Source: Cladophialophora immunda (lineage: Eukaryota; Ascomycota; Eurotiomycetes; Chaetothyriales; Herpotrichiellaceae). From it: a stretch of 64,000 nt of DNA. The notes under the pieces were generated by a model. That model made no database searches. It was not told where the DNA came from and saw only the letters and a program-made list of their open reading frames with translations. The position numbers and the translations under genes were made by a program. The stretch spans positions 5,974,485 to 6,038,484 of the forward strand of contig NW_015622542.1 in NCBI RefSeq assembly GCF_000835495.1. The letters run 5' to 3'. Position 1 is the first letter of the stretch. Every line of letters begins with the position of its first letter. Positions 36,710 through 48,564 of the stretch are shown one piece after another.

Positions 36710-37243
36710 AACCGAGGGTCGACATGTCCATCCAGACCGACCGTGAGAGAGGAAAGAGTTTAGTATAACAATCAAAGAAGCTTTATCAGTCCTGCTAGGC
36801 TTTCTTCCCTTGTCGAGGAGGAACCTGAGGGCGAGAGAGAGCAGGATGAGAACGCTGCTGTCCAATGTTCGGCGGTCAGCTTGTACAAACAAGAGAGTGA
36901 AAGGGGAGACAGTATATCAGTGTATTTTTGCCCTGTTTCACCGTGTACAATATGAAGCCATGTGATGAATTCAACTGGCGGCATCGGGGTAGTGCGATTG
37001 CAATACATTGAAATGGACAGAAACCAACGCGGATAAAGGTGCTTTGACGATCTGCATTGATTGCTCCCGGAGACCATTTTCACAAATCCCTGGTAAACTC
37101 TTTGAACAGCCGTGATGGACACTCCAGGTCTTCTTCAAACCGCTTTTCCAGCCCGAGTCAAATACAGCCTGGTATCTATCGGTGCACCATGCGTGTGCCC
37201 GAACGTCTCAAGAACTCCTTGCGCTCGTAGTTGCCGGGGCGTT
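36710..37243. other. intergenic, convergent
   Basis: 3' flanks of the cyclase (+) and the coatomer gene (-). No gene was recognised. Confidence 0.5.
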
Positions 37244-40200
37244 TCAAGCAGCAGCCTCGACATCGTCTCCATCCGCTTCGACAGCCCCATTCGTTTCCGG
37301 AGCCTTATCGGGCTCATTTTCCTTCTCAGTGTCGCCGTTCACGTCAAGAAGGTCGTCTGACGCCTTGGCCAGTGCCGCTGCACCATTTCCACTTTCCGTC
37401 TCCTCCTCTAGCTTGATGTATTCTTCCCATTCGGGGAACAAATCCTCATCCTGGCCCTTTCCGGGGACGCCCAGGAGCCTCGCGACCTTGCCCTTTCCTT
37501 GCTTCTCGAGCCCCTCTTTCCACTCCACTGCCAGCCCCGGTGTCAAGCTCGGCTTGTACGTCTGGCTGAACAGCACTGCCTCGCTGATCCTTCCTGTGCG
37601 TTTAAGAAGGTCCATGCAGCTTACCACATCGCCTGTGGACCACAGAGCAGCAAAAGCGACGTTGTTGGCTCCCGATTCTTCCGCTTGCTTCGCGAGTTTG
37701 AGTAGTCCTTCCTTGTTGCCTGAGCTGGTGTACAAGAGCAGCAGAGAACCGAGGTCTCTTGCGTGAGTAAAGCACTCTTCTGCGAGTTTCACGTCCCACG
37801 CTTCAAGCGCCTTGTCAGCAACAGCTGCCCACCGTGCTTGAGTATCGGATTCCCTTGCAATTTCTAAAGCGATCGCGAGATTGTTCAAACCCAGCGCTAA
37901 CTCGAAGCGGTGCTCAGGATCAGTGGCGACTTCTAGTGCGAGGTCCTTATGGCCCTGGGCTTCGAGGAAGCGTGCAATCTTGTTCATTTGATCTTGCGGG
38001 ATATCGGAGAGGAGTTCTTGGGCGGCTTCGAGTTCATCCCGCAAGACTAGAGTCTGGTAGGAGAGTAGCGCGGTGGAGAGTCTGTACGAGACAACGTTGA
38101 CGTCCTTATCGCAGAGGTAGACTCGCTCATCGCGTTGAAGGTACCGCAATAGGTACATCGGTTGGTCGAATTGAGCGATATTCACGACTTGTTCGCCCAG
38201 GAGGTAGCTGAGACGAGTGCTAGTGGTGAATAAGAAAGCATCGCCGACCCATTCGCCGGATTTTACAGATTCTTGCAAATCAGTTACGACGGAGAAGGCG
38301 GCCTCGACACCATCTTCGTCTGCCTGGCCCGAATTGAGGCCATCAAGGTAAGCTTCGCGGTCGAAGCGGAGGACGTAGGTGGTGTCGGAGCAGGCAAGGG
38401 CCACTAGTTCGCCGGACTCGCTCCAGTAGACCTATCCCGAATCTGTCAGTCACGGTCACTTCCAACCGGTGGATTTATAGGATCGCTACCTCTGTAGGTT
38501 CGACCTCAATTCTCCGGATGAGACTGCCAGTCTCCCAGTCAAACATGCCAATCCCTCCTTGCCCTTTGACGCCGAGAAGAGCACCACCGCAGAGACCTTC
38601 GGCTTGGAAGCCCACATCAAGACTTCCACTTTCTTTCAGTTTCTTGAAGATTTTAACGCTCGTGCTAGACTCTCGGATCGCATAGTCCGTTGGGTTCTGA
38701 TGTGATGCCCTTCAACAAACGTTAGCGGATTATTACAACTCCGGATGAGGCTTCTCTACCATGCAAAATCAAGTGCTGAGCCAAAGGCTTGATTTCTCCA
38801 TGCCAATGCAGTGTACTAGGAGGCTGTCAGCAGAAAGTCGTCGCCGAAGGGAACCACCAGAATACTCACAATGATGAACTCTCCATCACCACAGACGCTG
38901 ACGAACCTGCCATTGGGTGAGTGGGATAGTGTGGTCGGATAGCTATATGTCATGTTAGCAGTTTCATCATGCTGTTTGACAGTGATGCTCACATTTCGGT
39001 GGTGCCCATTTCTTTGCTCGGAAGAGCAATAGGTGCGCCATCCTTGAGCGTTGCATCTCCTCCCTTGATTATAGCAGACACTACCTCGTTGTGACGTGCC
39101 CAGACGAGTTTCCCAGTTCCATCCATGGAAACAGCAGGCTCCTCTCGGCCCATTTTGACCACAACGGCGCCATCATCAAAGCCCATGGCAACACCCTGTT
39201 TTCCTCTTTGGTACGAGACACACCATGCCCTCTCCAGACCATAGCTCAGTGATTGCTCTAACCGGTACGTATTGGCGTGCCATATCTTGATGGTCCCGTC
39301 TTCAGAACCGGATATGATGACTGGTAATTCAGGGTGATAACAGGCGAAGCTGACATTGCTGGTGTGTCCTTCAAGTGTTGCAATGAGAGCTTTGGTCGTG
39401 TAATCCCAGACTTTGACAGTTTTGTCATCGGAAGTGCTGAGCAAGTAAGGTTTGTCACTGTGCGGGTAGTAGTCGACGTGATTCACACCCTTTTCGTGTG
39501 CCTCGATTGTCTGCTTTGCGGTGGCATTGTCGATGCTCCAGATCTTGATAGTTCGATCTAAGCATGCTGATGCAAAAACATTGGTGTCTTTGGGGTTTAT
39601 TGCGAGGCCCATCACATAGTGTTGATGTCCGACAAACTCGCGCACGCACCGCCAGTCCTTTTCCCAATCGAACATGCGAATTGTCATGTCATCTGAGGCT
39701 GTCAGGACCACGCTGAGGACAGGATGCACGACAATTGCGCGGATATAATCTGGGTGTCTGCAACCATCATTGTAAGCCCACCTATTCCATTTCTTTGGAA
39801 GCCACAAGCCGCTTACGCCTCAAATGATTTGACCTTTTCACTTGTATTCCAGTTGACCACTCTAAGTTGGAAATCATCGCTGCCACATACGATCCAGTTC
39901 TTTCTTTCAATGAACCTTCCCGCCCTCACAGGCACATCGGTGAGCTCGAATGTCTTGATGATGGCTTGGGTTTCGTAGGACCAAATGTGTGCATGGCCAT
40001 TGTATAAAGTGGTGAGAATCTTGAACCGTCAGCGCCGAAGGTGGACGGGGAGGAATCAGGAAAGTTATACCCATGGTTCGGTACTATGCAACTGTTAGAA
40101 TTCTGTCTTCTCGGTAGAAGTTAGTACTTGCCTGTGGAAATCAATGCCCTTTACTCGCTCCGAGCCTTGACAAGGTTAGTCTTGATACATGACAATCGCG

Positions 40201-40248
40201 GGAATTAGACAAACGAGCAAAGAGTTGTCTCTTGACGTCCAGGCGCAT
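37244..40248 (-). CDS. sec27: coatomer subunit beta' (COPB2/Sec27)
   Basis: Nine exons: 40248-40215, 40165-40132, 40083-40071, 40019-39817, 39757-38993, 38942-38870, 38815-38760, 38709-38490 and 38431-37244. They join in phase to 861 residues. The protein belongs to the COPI coat that forms vesicles for retrograde Golgi-to-ER transport. It starts MRLDVKRQLFA, has WD40 repeats to about residue 300 (for example SGSEDGTIKIWHANTYRL) and a second propeller. An alpha-solenoid follows, with RDELEAAQELLSDIPQDQMN and GLNNLAIALEIARES, then an acidic Ala/Glu-rich tail. Exon 3 is only 13 bases and supplies the end of HSTEPW. The second intron starts GC after CACAG (a GC-AG intron, donor GCAAGT). Later introns are GT-AG. 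Length and order match fungal orthologues. Confidence 0.95.
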
Positions 40249-42026
40249 GGCGGCATCCAAGAGTCAAGAATATTGTTAGGGTATTTGGCGGCGCACACAA
40301 GGGTGCTTGCTCGACCGATTAGGGTGCAGTCAGAAATCGAACCGGGCGGGAAAGAAACCAAACACAATATTCCATATCATCAATTCATGGTCGTCGTAAG
40401 CGCCGCAGTTCAGTTCATTGAAAGGAGTCGTACAGTTGTCAAAGGACGCGGGCCCGTGGTTCGGTGGTTTTGACAGAATGTCCCCAAATCCAAGCCTCGC
40501 AGGCACATACATTGAAAGTTTATATAGGTCCCGCCGCTTTAAACCCAACTTCTCCTCCCTCTCCGCACAGATAACTCGTGAGGTAGGTATTCTTTCTTGA
40601 TCCTTATGACCATCCTTGCCTCGATAAATTCGTTGACTCCTCGAGATTTTCTGTTTGACCTCCCATACAATCTGACATAGCATTGACCGCGCCAAGGCTG
40701 ATCACACTCAAAATGTGCAAATAGACCGCTTTGCCGTGCGCCCGGATCAATGACTGACTGCCTGTCGTGCTCGCAGAAGATGCTGACACAAAGACAGGAA
40801 GACATCACATTCACAGTGCACGACTGAGAGTCGACCGTTGCCGTCAATAACTTACAATGAAGGTATCGCAGGGGATTCCGCTGTCAGCGCACTCGCCCTC
40901 CATTCACCGCGTCAACAAGCGAGTGAGTACACTACAATGATTCCGCCGGACGAGGCTGAGAACAGAAGAAATGACAAAATAGTGGAGCTGAGATGAATGC
41001 ACTCGATTTTGCGCAGCAGGGGTAGGTCCATGTTCCTTGGGGAACGGCAGCGTCTATCTGATGGGTGCTCGAGCGCAAGAAGACGCAAAGATATTAATAC
41101 CCGGAATGTTTCATCCATCATAGTGAGGAAATGGCTCGACCAGTCAAATGTCAAATCTCAGTGCTGGGGTCTCGATCTGCGCCTAAGCGTCGACAGTCGC
41201 GCCTGTCAGTGAGGAGGCCTTCTCTATACACTTACTGGGACGCGATTTGCTGTATCTGATTGTTCCGAGGGCATCACCGGAAACCCTACCTGGTTGGCAA
41301 CGTCTATGTACCCAGATTACTCGCGGACGAAAAAACCTGTTTCCCGAGTACGGTTGGGTCCAAAAGCGTGAGTGAAGGCTACTTGCACCTGAGCTTGAAC
41401 TTGAGCCTTGAGCTAAACACCACTGAGCACTCCATGGGCAATGCTGCTGAAGATCCCGAGGCCTAGTGACCCTCAGCCTGGCCCTTGTCGATGTTACCTA
41501 GATAGGTAATATCACAACGCAGGCGGCTCACTTTGCTCGCAACCAATATCACTGGTGGCGAATTCCAGACAGAAGCTGGCTGTCCATCCAGTATAGCGCC
41601 AACAACCTCTTAACGATGGACTCAGCTTCCTGAAAGCTTGTGTTGCCTGCCCGGTTCGAGGCTTTTCCCGGGGTTTTCAGGGACCACTTGCTCCAGATGG
41701 ATGAATAAAAATTCGGCATCTGGGGGTTATGGAGACTTCATGCCATTGTCGTCATGGTTCATTCACGCTTCTCATTTCAGGCGACCTTTGTGTACTAGGT
41801 ATCGGCGATGAGGAGTCCTTTCCCCCTCTATCTCCGCTCATATGATTCGGCTTCTTGCGACCAGCGCAGCTGTCAGCGCTGAAACCTCTCACCACCCTTT
41901 CGAAGCCAAATGCTACGTGTCGGCTTCATTATTAGCATTGTCACACCAGGATGTTGACGCTCGAGATTCACTGCATCTACAAGTTCCTGCTCTGATTGTC
42001 TAGAACGATTTCTGCTTCCATCGTCT
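40249..42026. other. divergent intergenic region
   Basis: Upstream region of the coatomer gene (-) and of the first Zn2Cys6 gene (+). No gene was supported. It contains the inverted repeat at 41494-41509, listed separately. Confidence 0.5.
41494..41509. repeat. inverted repeat TTACCTA-N2-TAGGTAA
   Basis: Perfect 7-base arms with a 2-base spacer, about 520 bases upstream of the Zn2Cys6 gene. It is related to the TACCTAGGTA words in the gene-free block. A protein-binding role is unproven. Confidence 0.5.
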
Positions 42027-44687
42027 ATGATGCAGACCATCTCCCTCCAATCGAACAGGCGAACACGAATAGCGGTGGCATGTACTTCGTGTCAAAGTCG
42101 GAAATCTCGCTGCAATGGCGGTGAACCGTCTTGCCGTCAATGCGATGAACTTGGCTTGCAGTGTATTTACGAACGCTTGCCTCGGAAGAATGAGATAAAG
42201 TCCCCCAAGAAGCAGCAAACAAGCTACAGCAGAAGACTGCGCGCCCTCGAAGATGCACTGCTCGTGCAAAACAAACATCCTGCGCAAGTGGTGCTGGGCA
42301 AGTCCGATCTGGAACAAACAAACGATTCTTACTACACGCATCTCGACGGGCTGCAGGAACCCCAATCAAGCAATCAAGAGATACGCAGCGTGGTCTACAA
42401 AACAAGCAACTGTACAGAGCAAGACGGAGGAGACGAGGACACGATCGACGGTATGGCCACAGTTATAAGTTCGAAGACCATGAATTCTATGGTCTTCGGA
42501 CCGTCTTCAAACATAGCGTTTCTCCGTCAAATATTTGACGCTACTTCGGCTGCGCTGCAAGCATTGGGCAAGATTTCACAACCAGGAAACACCCTATACC
42601 AAACATACATCTCTTCAAATGCCTCCCCAGCCACGGTGACAAGGTCGGTTCCAATAGCAGCCCAGCGACGTGTCGATACCCAGCATTTGCCTTGCGATTC
42701 CCATGGACGACATCTGATCAGACTCTTCTTCTCCAACGTTGGAATGCTCTTTCCAGTCATCCATGAAAGTGAGTGCCTGAGAGCCTACTGTACCGCCAAA
42801 CTGGAAGGCTCTGCGGCAGTCAGTCAATCGTGGCTTTGCCTCCTTAATGTCATCTTCGCTCTGGCCACCTATGCCAGCACAACGCCCGATCAGATAACAG
42901 GAAGAAATGAACATGCGGCTGAAGAATTCATCGAGAAGGCAGAAACTCTCTCGGTCCACATTGCGATGAAATCAGCAGACCTGGAAATCGGTGAGTCGAA
43001 CTAGTGCTACCACCCAATTCTGCACTCGTTCTCCCTTTCGGCGGGAATGAAGTTAACTTTGCGAATCCTCTGCTGACTGGTTTCCAGTCCAATGTCTACT
43101 ACTGATCGCGCAATACTACCAAGGTACTCAAAAGCCTGATAAAGCCTGGCATTTGCACGGTCTTGCAGTTCGTGCCGCCATACAATTGGGGTTGCACTCG
43201 CCACATGCGTACGTTGATATGGAGCCACTCGAATGCGAGCTAAGGAAAAGGACATGGTTCGGTTGTGTGATCCTGGACAGGTAAGCCTTGTCACTATTAT
43301 CAGAAGGATTTACCAGTTGCTCAGGACATCTCACCTGCTAGAATGCTAAGCATGACCTTGGGCCGCCCGTACGCGATATCTGACGAACTCCTCAAATTGG
43401 ACCTACCTCTTGATATTGGCCTCGATGCAGTGAGCAAGGGACCGACGCCAATGACGTCGGACGATCAATCTGCAGCTCCCAGTACGGTCTGCCTTTTCAT
43501 TGCAACAATGTAGGTATCGCATCCGTGGCACACCTGGTAACCTCAAGTCCGCTAAGAATCCCTGCAGCCAGCTGTACGAGGTACTTGGCGACATCATCAA
43601 GAAGCTTTACGGCTCTAACACCGATGCTGGTGTACAACAGACCGTTCCTGCCTTGCTAGGGACAATCAGCCAGCTCGAACATAAACTTGAGGTCTGGAAA
43701 CAAAATCTGCCTCCCCAGTTGCAACAGCTGCCCCTGGAAATCCAACGCACGAGTCCCGACTTGCCGACACTGGCGTTTGCGCCTGTTTTCGACCGCCTCA
43801 GTATCATTCTTACTCTCCGATACCTCAATGCCCGCATTCTTCTTCATCGACCAATTCTTTCTGCATGTCTGCGCCAAAAACACCCCTTTGGCCCTCACAA
43901 AGGGCCCGCGTCTGAGGCACACCATAGTTATCTCTATGAGTTTGCCAATATCAGCGTAAAGATCTGCGAACGATCTGCGGTGGAAGTGATCAATATTGTC
44001 TGCAAAGCAAGTCGGCAAGCTGGCACACTGGGCACCTGGTGGTTTTCTGCTTACTACAGTAAGCCATACACTTCATGCGTTATGTCTTCTTGCTGACAGG
44101 ATCATGCTCTAGCATATAACGCAGCCCTGGTTATATTCAGCTGCATTCTTCTGCATACTACCACGTCGAGAAGTGGAATATCCACTGAAAAGGACGAGCA
44201 TCATCATGCGAATCTTGGAAAGATCGTCCACCTTCAGCGGGCCTTCGAGGCCACAGGAAGATTGGGAGCGGGCTCGATCACGGCAAAGAAAATCCAACGT
44301 GCGCTGTTGACACACAGACAAACCTGCATGACCTTGGTCCAAAGCGATGTTGGAGACGGTGGCAAAGAAGACGCATCTGGATCATCCATTACTGCAACCG
44401 GGTTTGAGGCGCACGTTCCCAACATCGACGCCGTTCCAATCTCAAACGCAACTGGAATGATCAGCAGCGAGGCTTCCAATGTCCCTTTCCTGGATCTTGC
44501 TCAAGACGATCCGTTTGCCACATTGGATGAGGGCGTAGATCAGCCGTGGAGTGACATCGACTGGCTTTCCCACGAGTTCGGACCTGAAACTCAGCTGGAC
44601 AACTACCCGAGGCCATCCAGCAATATGCAGGACCTTTTGCCGAATGGCAGATTTGTGGCATGTCCCTCGAATGACGGACCCTTTTGA
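42027..44687 (+). CDS. Zn(II)2Cys6 transcription factor, fungal TF_MHR type
   Basis: Five exons: 42027-42990, 43088-43280, 43342-43509, 43568-44058 and 44113-44687, joining in phase to 796 residues. The zinc cluster is C19-x2-C22-x6-C29-x6-C36-x2-C39-x6-C46, followed by a basic linker. The middle-homology regulatory domain spans roughly 230-600; it includes IRLFFSNVGMLFPVIHES, the AWHLHGLAVRAAIQLGLH helix and MLSMTLGRPYAI. The C-terminal region is acidic with Trp and Asp (PWSDIDW), fitting an activation domain. Exon 3 would hit a TAG if the 58-base intron starting at 43510 were not removed. The gene runs towards the broken aldehyde dehydrogenase, so it is a fair candidate regulator of the adjacent catabolic genes; that is inference. 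It is intact, unlike them. Confidence 0.9.
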
Positions 44688-44960
44688 CATTGAGGAGACG
44701 ACAAGACGCGTTTATTGTAGACGGCGGATGGGATACAGGGCTTGACCACGGAAGAAATTGACTTGAATTAAAGATCGTGTGACACAAGAACGTCGCTGTG
44801 GTTGGCAACAAGAAGACCCTCACACCCATTCGACGCCCGATCAGCTCAAATCGCGCTTGCTTGGCTGATACCCCAGGTCTCAGCCACCTCCAGTCTTTCG
44901 TAGCCATTACCAGTTCATGTATGATCCAATGTCCTTGCCCGCGTAGTAGTCTCGGTCCTT

Positions 44961-46585
44961 TCAGGTCACGACCTGGGTGAATACCCACTCATCGAGGCCT
45001 TGCAGGCTGTTGAACCGACCCCAGCCGCTGGCCTTGACTCCCCCATGAGGCAAGGCCGACTCGTCGTGGACCGTCGTGGAATTGATGTGTACGGCTCCCG
45101 TCTCGATCTTCTTGGCGATGGCCAACCCTCACCGCAAGTCTTCGGTGAAGACGGCGCTGGAGAGGCCGTATTGCGTGTCGTTTGCTAGCCGGATGGCTTC
45201 TTCGTCGGAGTCGACGACGTAGAGAGAGGCGGTCGGCCCGAAGGACTCGGTGTAGTAGATATCCATCCCCGGTTCCACGTTCTCGAGCACCGTGGGCGCG
45301 AGTTTCGTGTCGTCGGCACTGTCGACGACGTTGTTGTTGTTGTCCGCATTATTCCCGTGGCGGGGGCAGAGAGCGACAGCACCCTTTGAGAGGGCGTCGG
45401 CAACAAGACTCTCGGTTTTCTTGGCTGCCGGGAGAGATATCAGTCGAGGGACGGCCCCGATGCCCTTGTCGGCGAAGATGTGGTCGATGGCCTCTTTGAA
45501 GGCGGCGCGGAATTGGTCGGCGACTCGCGCGTGGACGATGATTCTCTCAGTGGACATGCAGATCTGTCCGGCATGAAGCATGGCGCCCAATGCGCACTGT
45601 TGAGCCGCGTATGGAATGTTGGCGTCGTCGCATACGATCGAAGGGGATTTACCTCCCAGCTCCATTACGGTGGGTTTCAAATGCTTTCCAGCCTGTGCGG
45701 CGAGGATGGCGCCGACCGCGGTCGACCCGGTGAAGTTGATCTTCTTGATTGCCGGGTGCGCAATAAGCGCGGTGGTGATCTTGCGGGCATCTGCCGGACG
45801 GTGGTAGATGGTATTCAGACATCCTGCCGGGAGACCAGCCTCGTGGAGGACAGAGACAACGCCCCAGTGAGTGGCCGGAGCTAGTTCGGGCCCTTTGTGC
45901 ACCACCGTGTTGCCCCTGTTTCTATCTGTCAGTACGAGGAGGAGACCGATAAGAAAGCTTGTATTCGCGTGGAGTCCACATACATGGCCAACGGCTGTAA
46001 GCAGGCCCTGAGGCCGAGCACGTTCGGGACGTTCCAAGGAGATATCGCCAGGACCACCCCGTATGGCTGTTTGACCATCATGGCGTTGCTCCCACGCTCC
46101 GCTGGGATGAGGACGGAAGACGTAGTAGCGATCTGGATGAGACCTGCGACACTCCTACACGCATCTGCCGCAAGGCCATGCTCAAGCGAGAACATGGACG
46201 GCAGCGCTCCAGTCTCGGTCTGGCTGTAGTGGCCCAGTTCTTGCTTTCGCTTCTCGAAGATGTCGGCTGCGCGCAAGAAAATGTCTCTTCTGAAGTTGGG
46301 TTTCGTCTGGGACCACGTCTTGAATGCCTCCTGTGCCGAAGCAACGGCTCTCTCGACATCGGTCTCGCTGGCAGAGGAGCACTTGTACAGAAGTTGCTGG
46401 TTTTGGGGGGAGATCACGTCGAAGGTTTCAGACAGCTCGACTTGTTGACCATCAAGCCAGAGAGGGATGGTGGAGCCGGCATCGAAGGTCGAAGGGTTGG
46501 GTATCACACCTTCTCGGCGGTCTGAGAGCATGTCCTCAGACTTGTAGGTATCCGAAGTTGTGCTATGATCCAAGCTAGCAGCCAT
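44961..46585 (-). pseudogene. aldehyde dehydrogenase (salicylaldehyde/vanillin type), in-frame stop
   Basis: Exon 1 is 46585-45984 and exon 2 runs from 45915, with a 68-base intron. The frame meets TGA at 45131-45129 after 462 residues. The same frame continues for another 55 residues of normal family sequence (GLAIAKKIETGAVHINS to WVFTQVVT) and ends at 44961-44963. The enzyme family oxidises aromatic aldehydes with NAD(P). Catalytic E286 (VMELGGKSPS) and C320 (GQICMSTER) are present, as is YYTESFGP. The family normally reads EDLRRGLA where the stop lies, so a CGA arginine codon changed to TGA by one C-to-T change would explain it. An intron cannot remove it, since the only nearby signals would give about 22 bases. 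A truncated protein would lose the C-terminal oligomer-forming part. A sequencing error is the main alternative. Confidence 0.8.
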
Positions 46586-47044
46586 CCTTGTGATTCTGGT
46601 GAGAAGTTCTCGACTTGGGAGACAAAGGACTTGCACCAAAGCGGGAATAGGGCTTTTATATCCATTTCAATCATTCTTCTTCACTTACTGTGAAGGCATG
46701 ATGTTGCAGACCGGGTTTGCGGGAAGTTCTTTGGCGACTTTAGGATATCGGGCAAGGCGCACACCTTTGCATCTGCTTTCCGCCTCAGGTGAAATTATAA
46801 CCGCGGAAGGGAGTTTGGGACGCAATGAGAGATTGGAATCCGGACTGGATTGGCGAAGCCATTCTATCCCATAGCCTGTTCTGAAGACTTCAAGTCCACA
46901 GCGTATGGGATTTGAAGTGAGAAGGCCGGGACAGGCAGAGGGCGTTGCACCATCCGCGGCTGGCATGATGCCGACAGTAGCAAAATGATATTGGTCTGTG
47001 GAGTCTGTTCCAGGTGAATATAGTATCATTCGAAGACAATCATT

Positions 47045-47058
47045 GCCGGAAATCCGGC
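47045..47058. promoter_or_regulatory. GCCGGA-N2-TCCGGC inverted repeat
   Basis: Perfect 6-base arms around AA, giving CGG-N4-CCG, a layout suited to a Zn2Cys6 dimer. It lies about 360 bases upstream of the dioxygenase start. Confidence 0.45.
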
Positions 47059-47077
47059 TGGTGAGGCTGATTGTGTG

Positions 47078-47089
47078 TTCCCGCGGGAA
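47078..47089. promoter_or_regulatory. TTCCCGCGGGAA palindrome
   Basis: Perfect 12-base palindrome with a CCGCGG core, about 330 bases upstream of the dioxygenase start. The core resembles the TCCGCGGA class of zinc-cluster targets known in yeast. Confidence 0.45.
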
Positions 47090-47238
47090 GTATTTCATTC
47101 CCGGCCTGCCGACGCTGAAATTGGGCTGGTTGTCTCAGCAAATTAGTCCCACGCTGCGCGTACAGGTTTTACCTTTACCTCAATTTGAGAGAGAAGCCAT
47201 GTTCGAGTATACGAAGAAAGAGAAGGTTGCGTCTGAGA

Positions 47239-47250
47239 TCTCCCGGGAGA
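47239..47250. promoter_or_regulatory. TCTCCCGGGAGA palindrome
   Basis: Perfect 12-base palindrome about 170 bases upstream of the dioxygenase start and 8 bases before another CCGCGG word. Confidence 0.4.
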
Positions 47251-47420
47251 GCCGTTGCCGCGGGAGGACTCACATATGCATCTCCATGTCCATCCTGCCC
47301 TTCGCGTCCAGTAAACTGCCCACGAAACCCTTGTAACAGGGACACTTCCTCTGTACAGGCCGTCTGGAAAGTAATGTTCAACCTTCCCATCTCAGCCAAA
47401 CACGACTCGGGCTGATCATC

Positions 47421-48564
47421 ATGAATGAAGGCATGAGTTCAAGCACGACACCGCCCTCGGTAGCAATGTCAACGACCCTCACCCCACATGATAAGCTTGC
47501 TGCAAATGCTCTCAAGATTCACACAAAGCCACTTTGGACCCAGATGGCCAGAATGAATCCGCGCGAGCCAAATCCGAAGTGTGTGCCGACTGTCTGGCGG
47601 TACGAGGAAGTCAGACCCCTCCTGGTAGAGGCCGGTATGCTTGTCACCGACAAGCAGGCGGAACGTCGGGCTTTGATGTTCGTAAATCCTGCAAGAGGTA
47701 TCCTCGAACACGGCAACCATTGTCACCGCACGTGGACTGACGAGAGATCAAGATGCCCCGTATACCACGGACACCATAGCCTCCGGGCTCCAACTTGTCT
47801 GCCCAATGAGACAGCTCCTGCCCACAGGCACGTTGCTTTCGCCATGCGGTTCGTTATTGAAGGCCAGGGTGGCTTCACAGCAATCCAGGGTAAAGGAGTT
47901 TGGATGCAGCGTGGTGATGTTATCCTGAATCCGCCATGGAACTGGCACGACCAGGGCAAAGACGGCTCTGGTCCGATGATATGGCTCGATGGCCTTGACA
48001 TTCCCAACTTTATACATTTTCCCGTGCACTTTGTTGAGCACTATAAGGAACCGAGATATCCCGCCGAGGACGTCGATTCCAGCAGCTCGCCCCTGGTGTT
48101 TCCCTGGAGAGCCATTCAGCAAAAGTTGGATGGCATGCCCGGCGAGTGGGTGTCACAGGACTATTTGCGATCGGACGGCACACCAGGTAAGTCACCCAGC
48201 AAGACGTCTGTAGGTGACTTGGTCTCGATTCCCCATTCTGATTCCAAGTTTTGAAGTATCCAAATCCCTTGGTGGTTGTGCCGAACGTCTAGACCCAGGC
48301 GCATCCTCCCCTGCTGTCCGTGAGACGGCTTCTTCAATATACCATGTCATCTCAGGGGCAGGACACAGTGACATTGCTGGGCAGAGATTCGCTTGGAAAC
48401 AAGGAGATTCTTTCTGTATTCCGGCCTGGAATAAGTATCAGCATACCAACACGGGGTCTGAGACGCTTTACCTCTACCGACTCCATGACAAGCCCATGCT
48501 GACCAATCTCGGGTACTATCGACTTGATGGTTGTGATGTGGAAAGCCTGGTGACGGTGTATTGA
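47421..48564 (+). pseudogene. gentisate 1,2-dioxygenase, one-base frameshift
   Basis: Three exons: 47421-47697, 47753-48186 and 48257-48564. The family is a bicupin Fe(II) enzyme that opens the ring of gentisate to maleylpyruvate. Exon 1 carries VWRYEEVRPLLVEAGMLVT; exon 2 begins DAPYTTDTIASGLQLVCP, then should read NETAPAHRHVAFAMRF, with the iron-binding histidines in PAHRH. These two parts lie in different frames: one base is missing between 47804 and 47805. The spliced exons total 1019 bases, one short of a whole number of codons. Without repair the frame stops at 47926-47928, before most of both cupins. Exon 3 has the second cupin (QGDSFCIPAWNKYQHT). If the 55-base first intron is retained, the frame downstream is restored and a 357-residue product with a scrambled segment would be read. 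A sequencing error is the main alternative. Confidence 0.8.

Larger units (their letters stand above)
46586..47420. promoter_or_regulatory. divergent promoter of ALDH and gentisate dioxygenase genes
   Basis: 835 bases between the two divergent start codons, so both genes may share control. The region carries three CCGCGG words (46801-46806, 47081-47086, 47258-47263) and three larger inverted repeats listed separately. All contain CGG/CCG halves of the kind Zn2Cys6 factors bind. The neighbouring Zn2Cys6 protein is the obvious candidate, which is inference only. Confidence 0.5.

Noticed and set aside
45110..45140. Intron or selenocysteine as explanation of the in-frame TGA
   Set aside because: The only GT-AG pair would give an intron of about 22 bases, too short; selenocysteine insertion is not expected in these fungi, and the family has Arg there.
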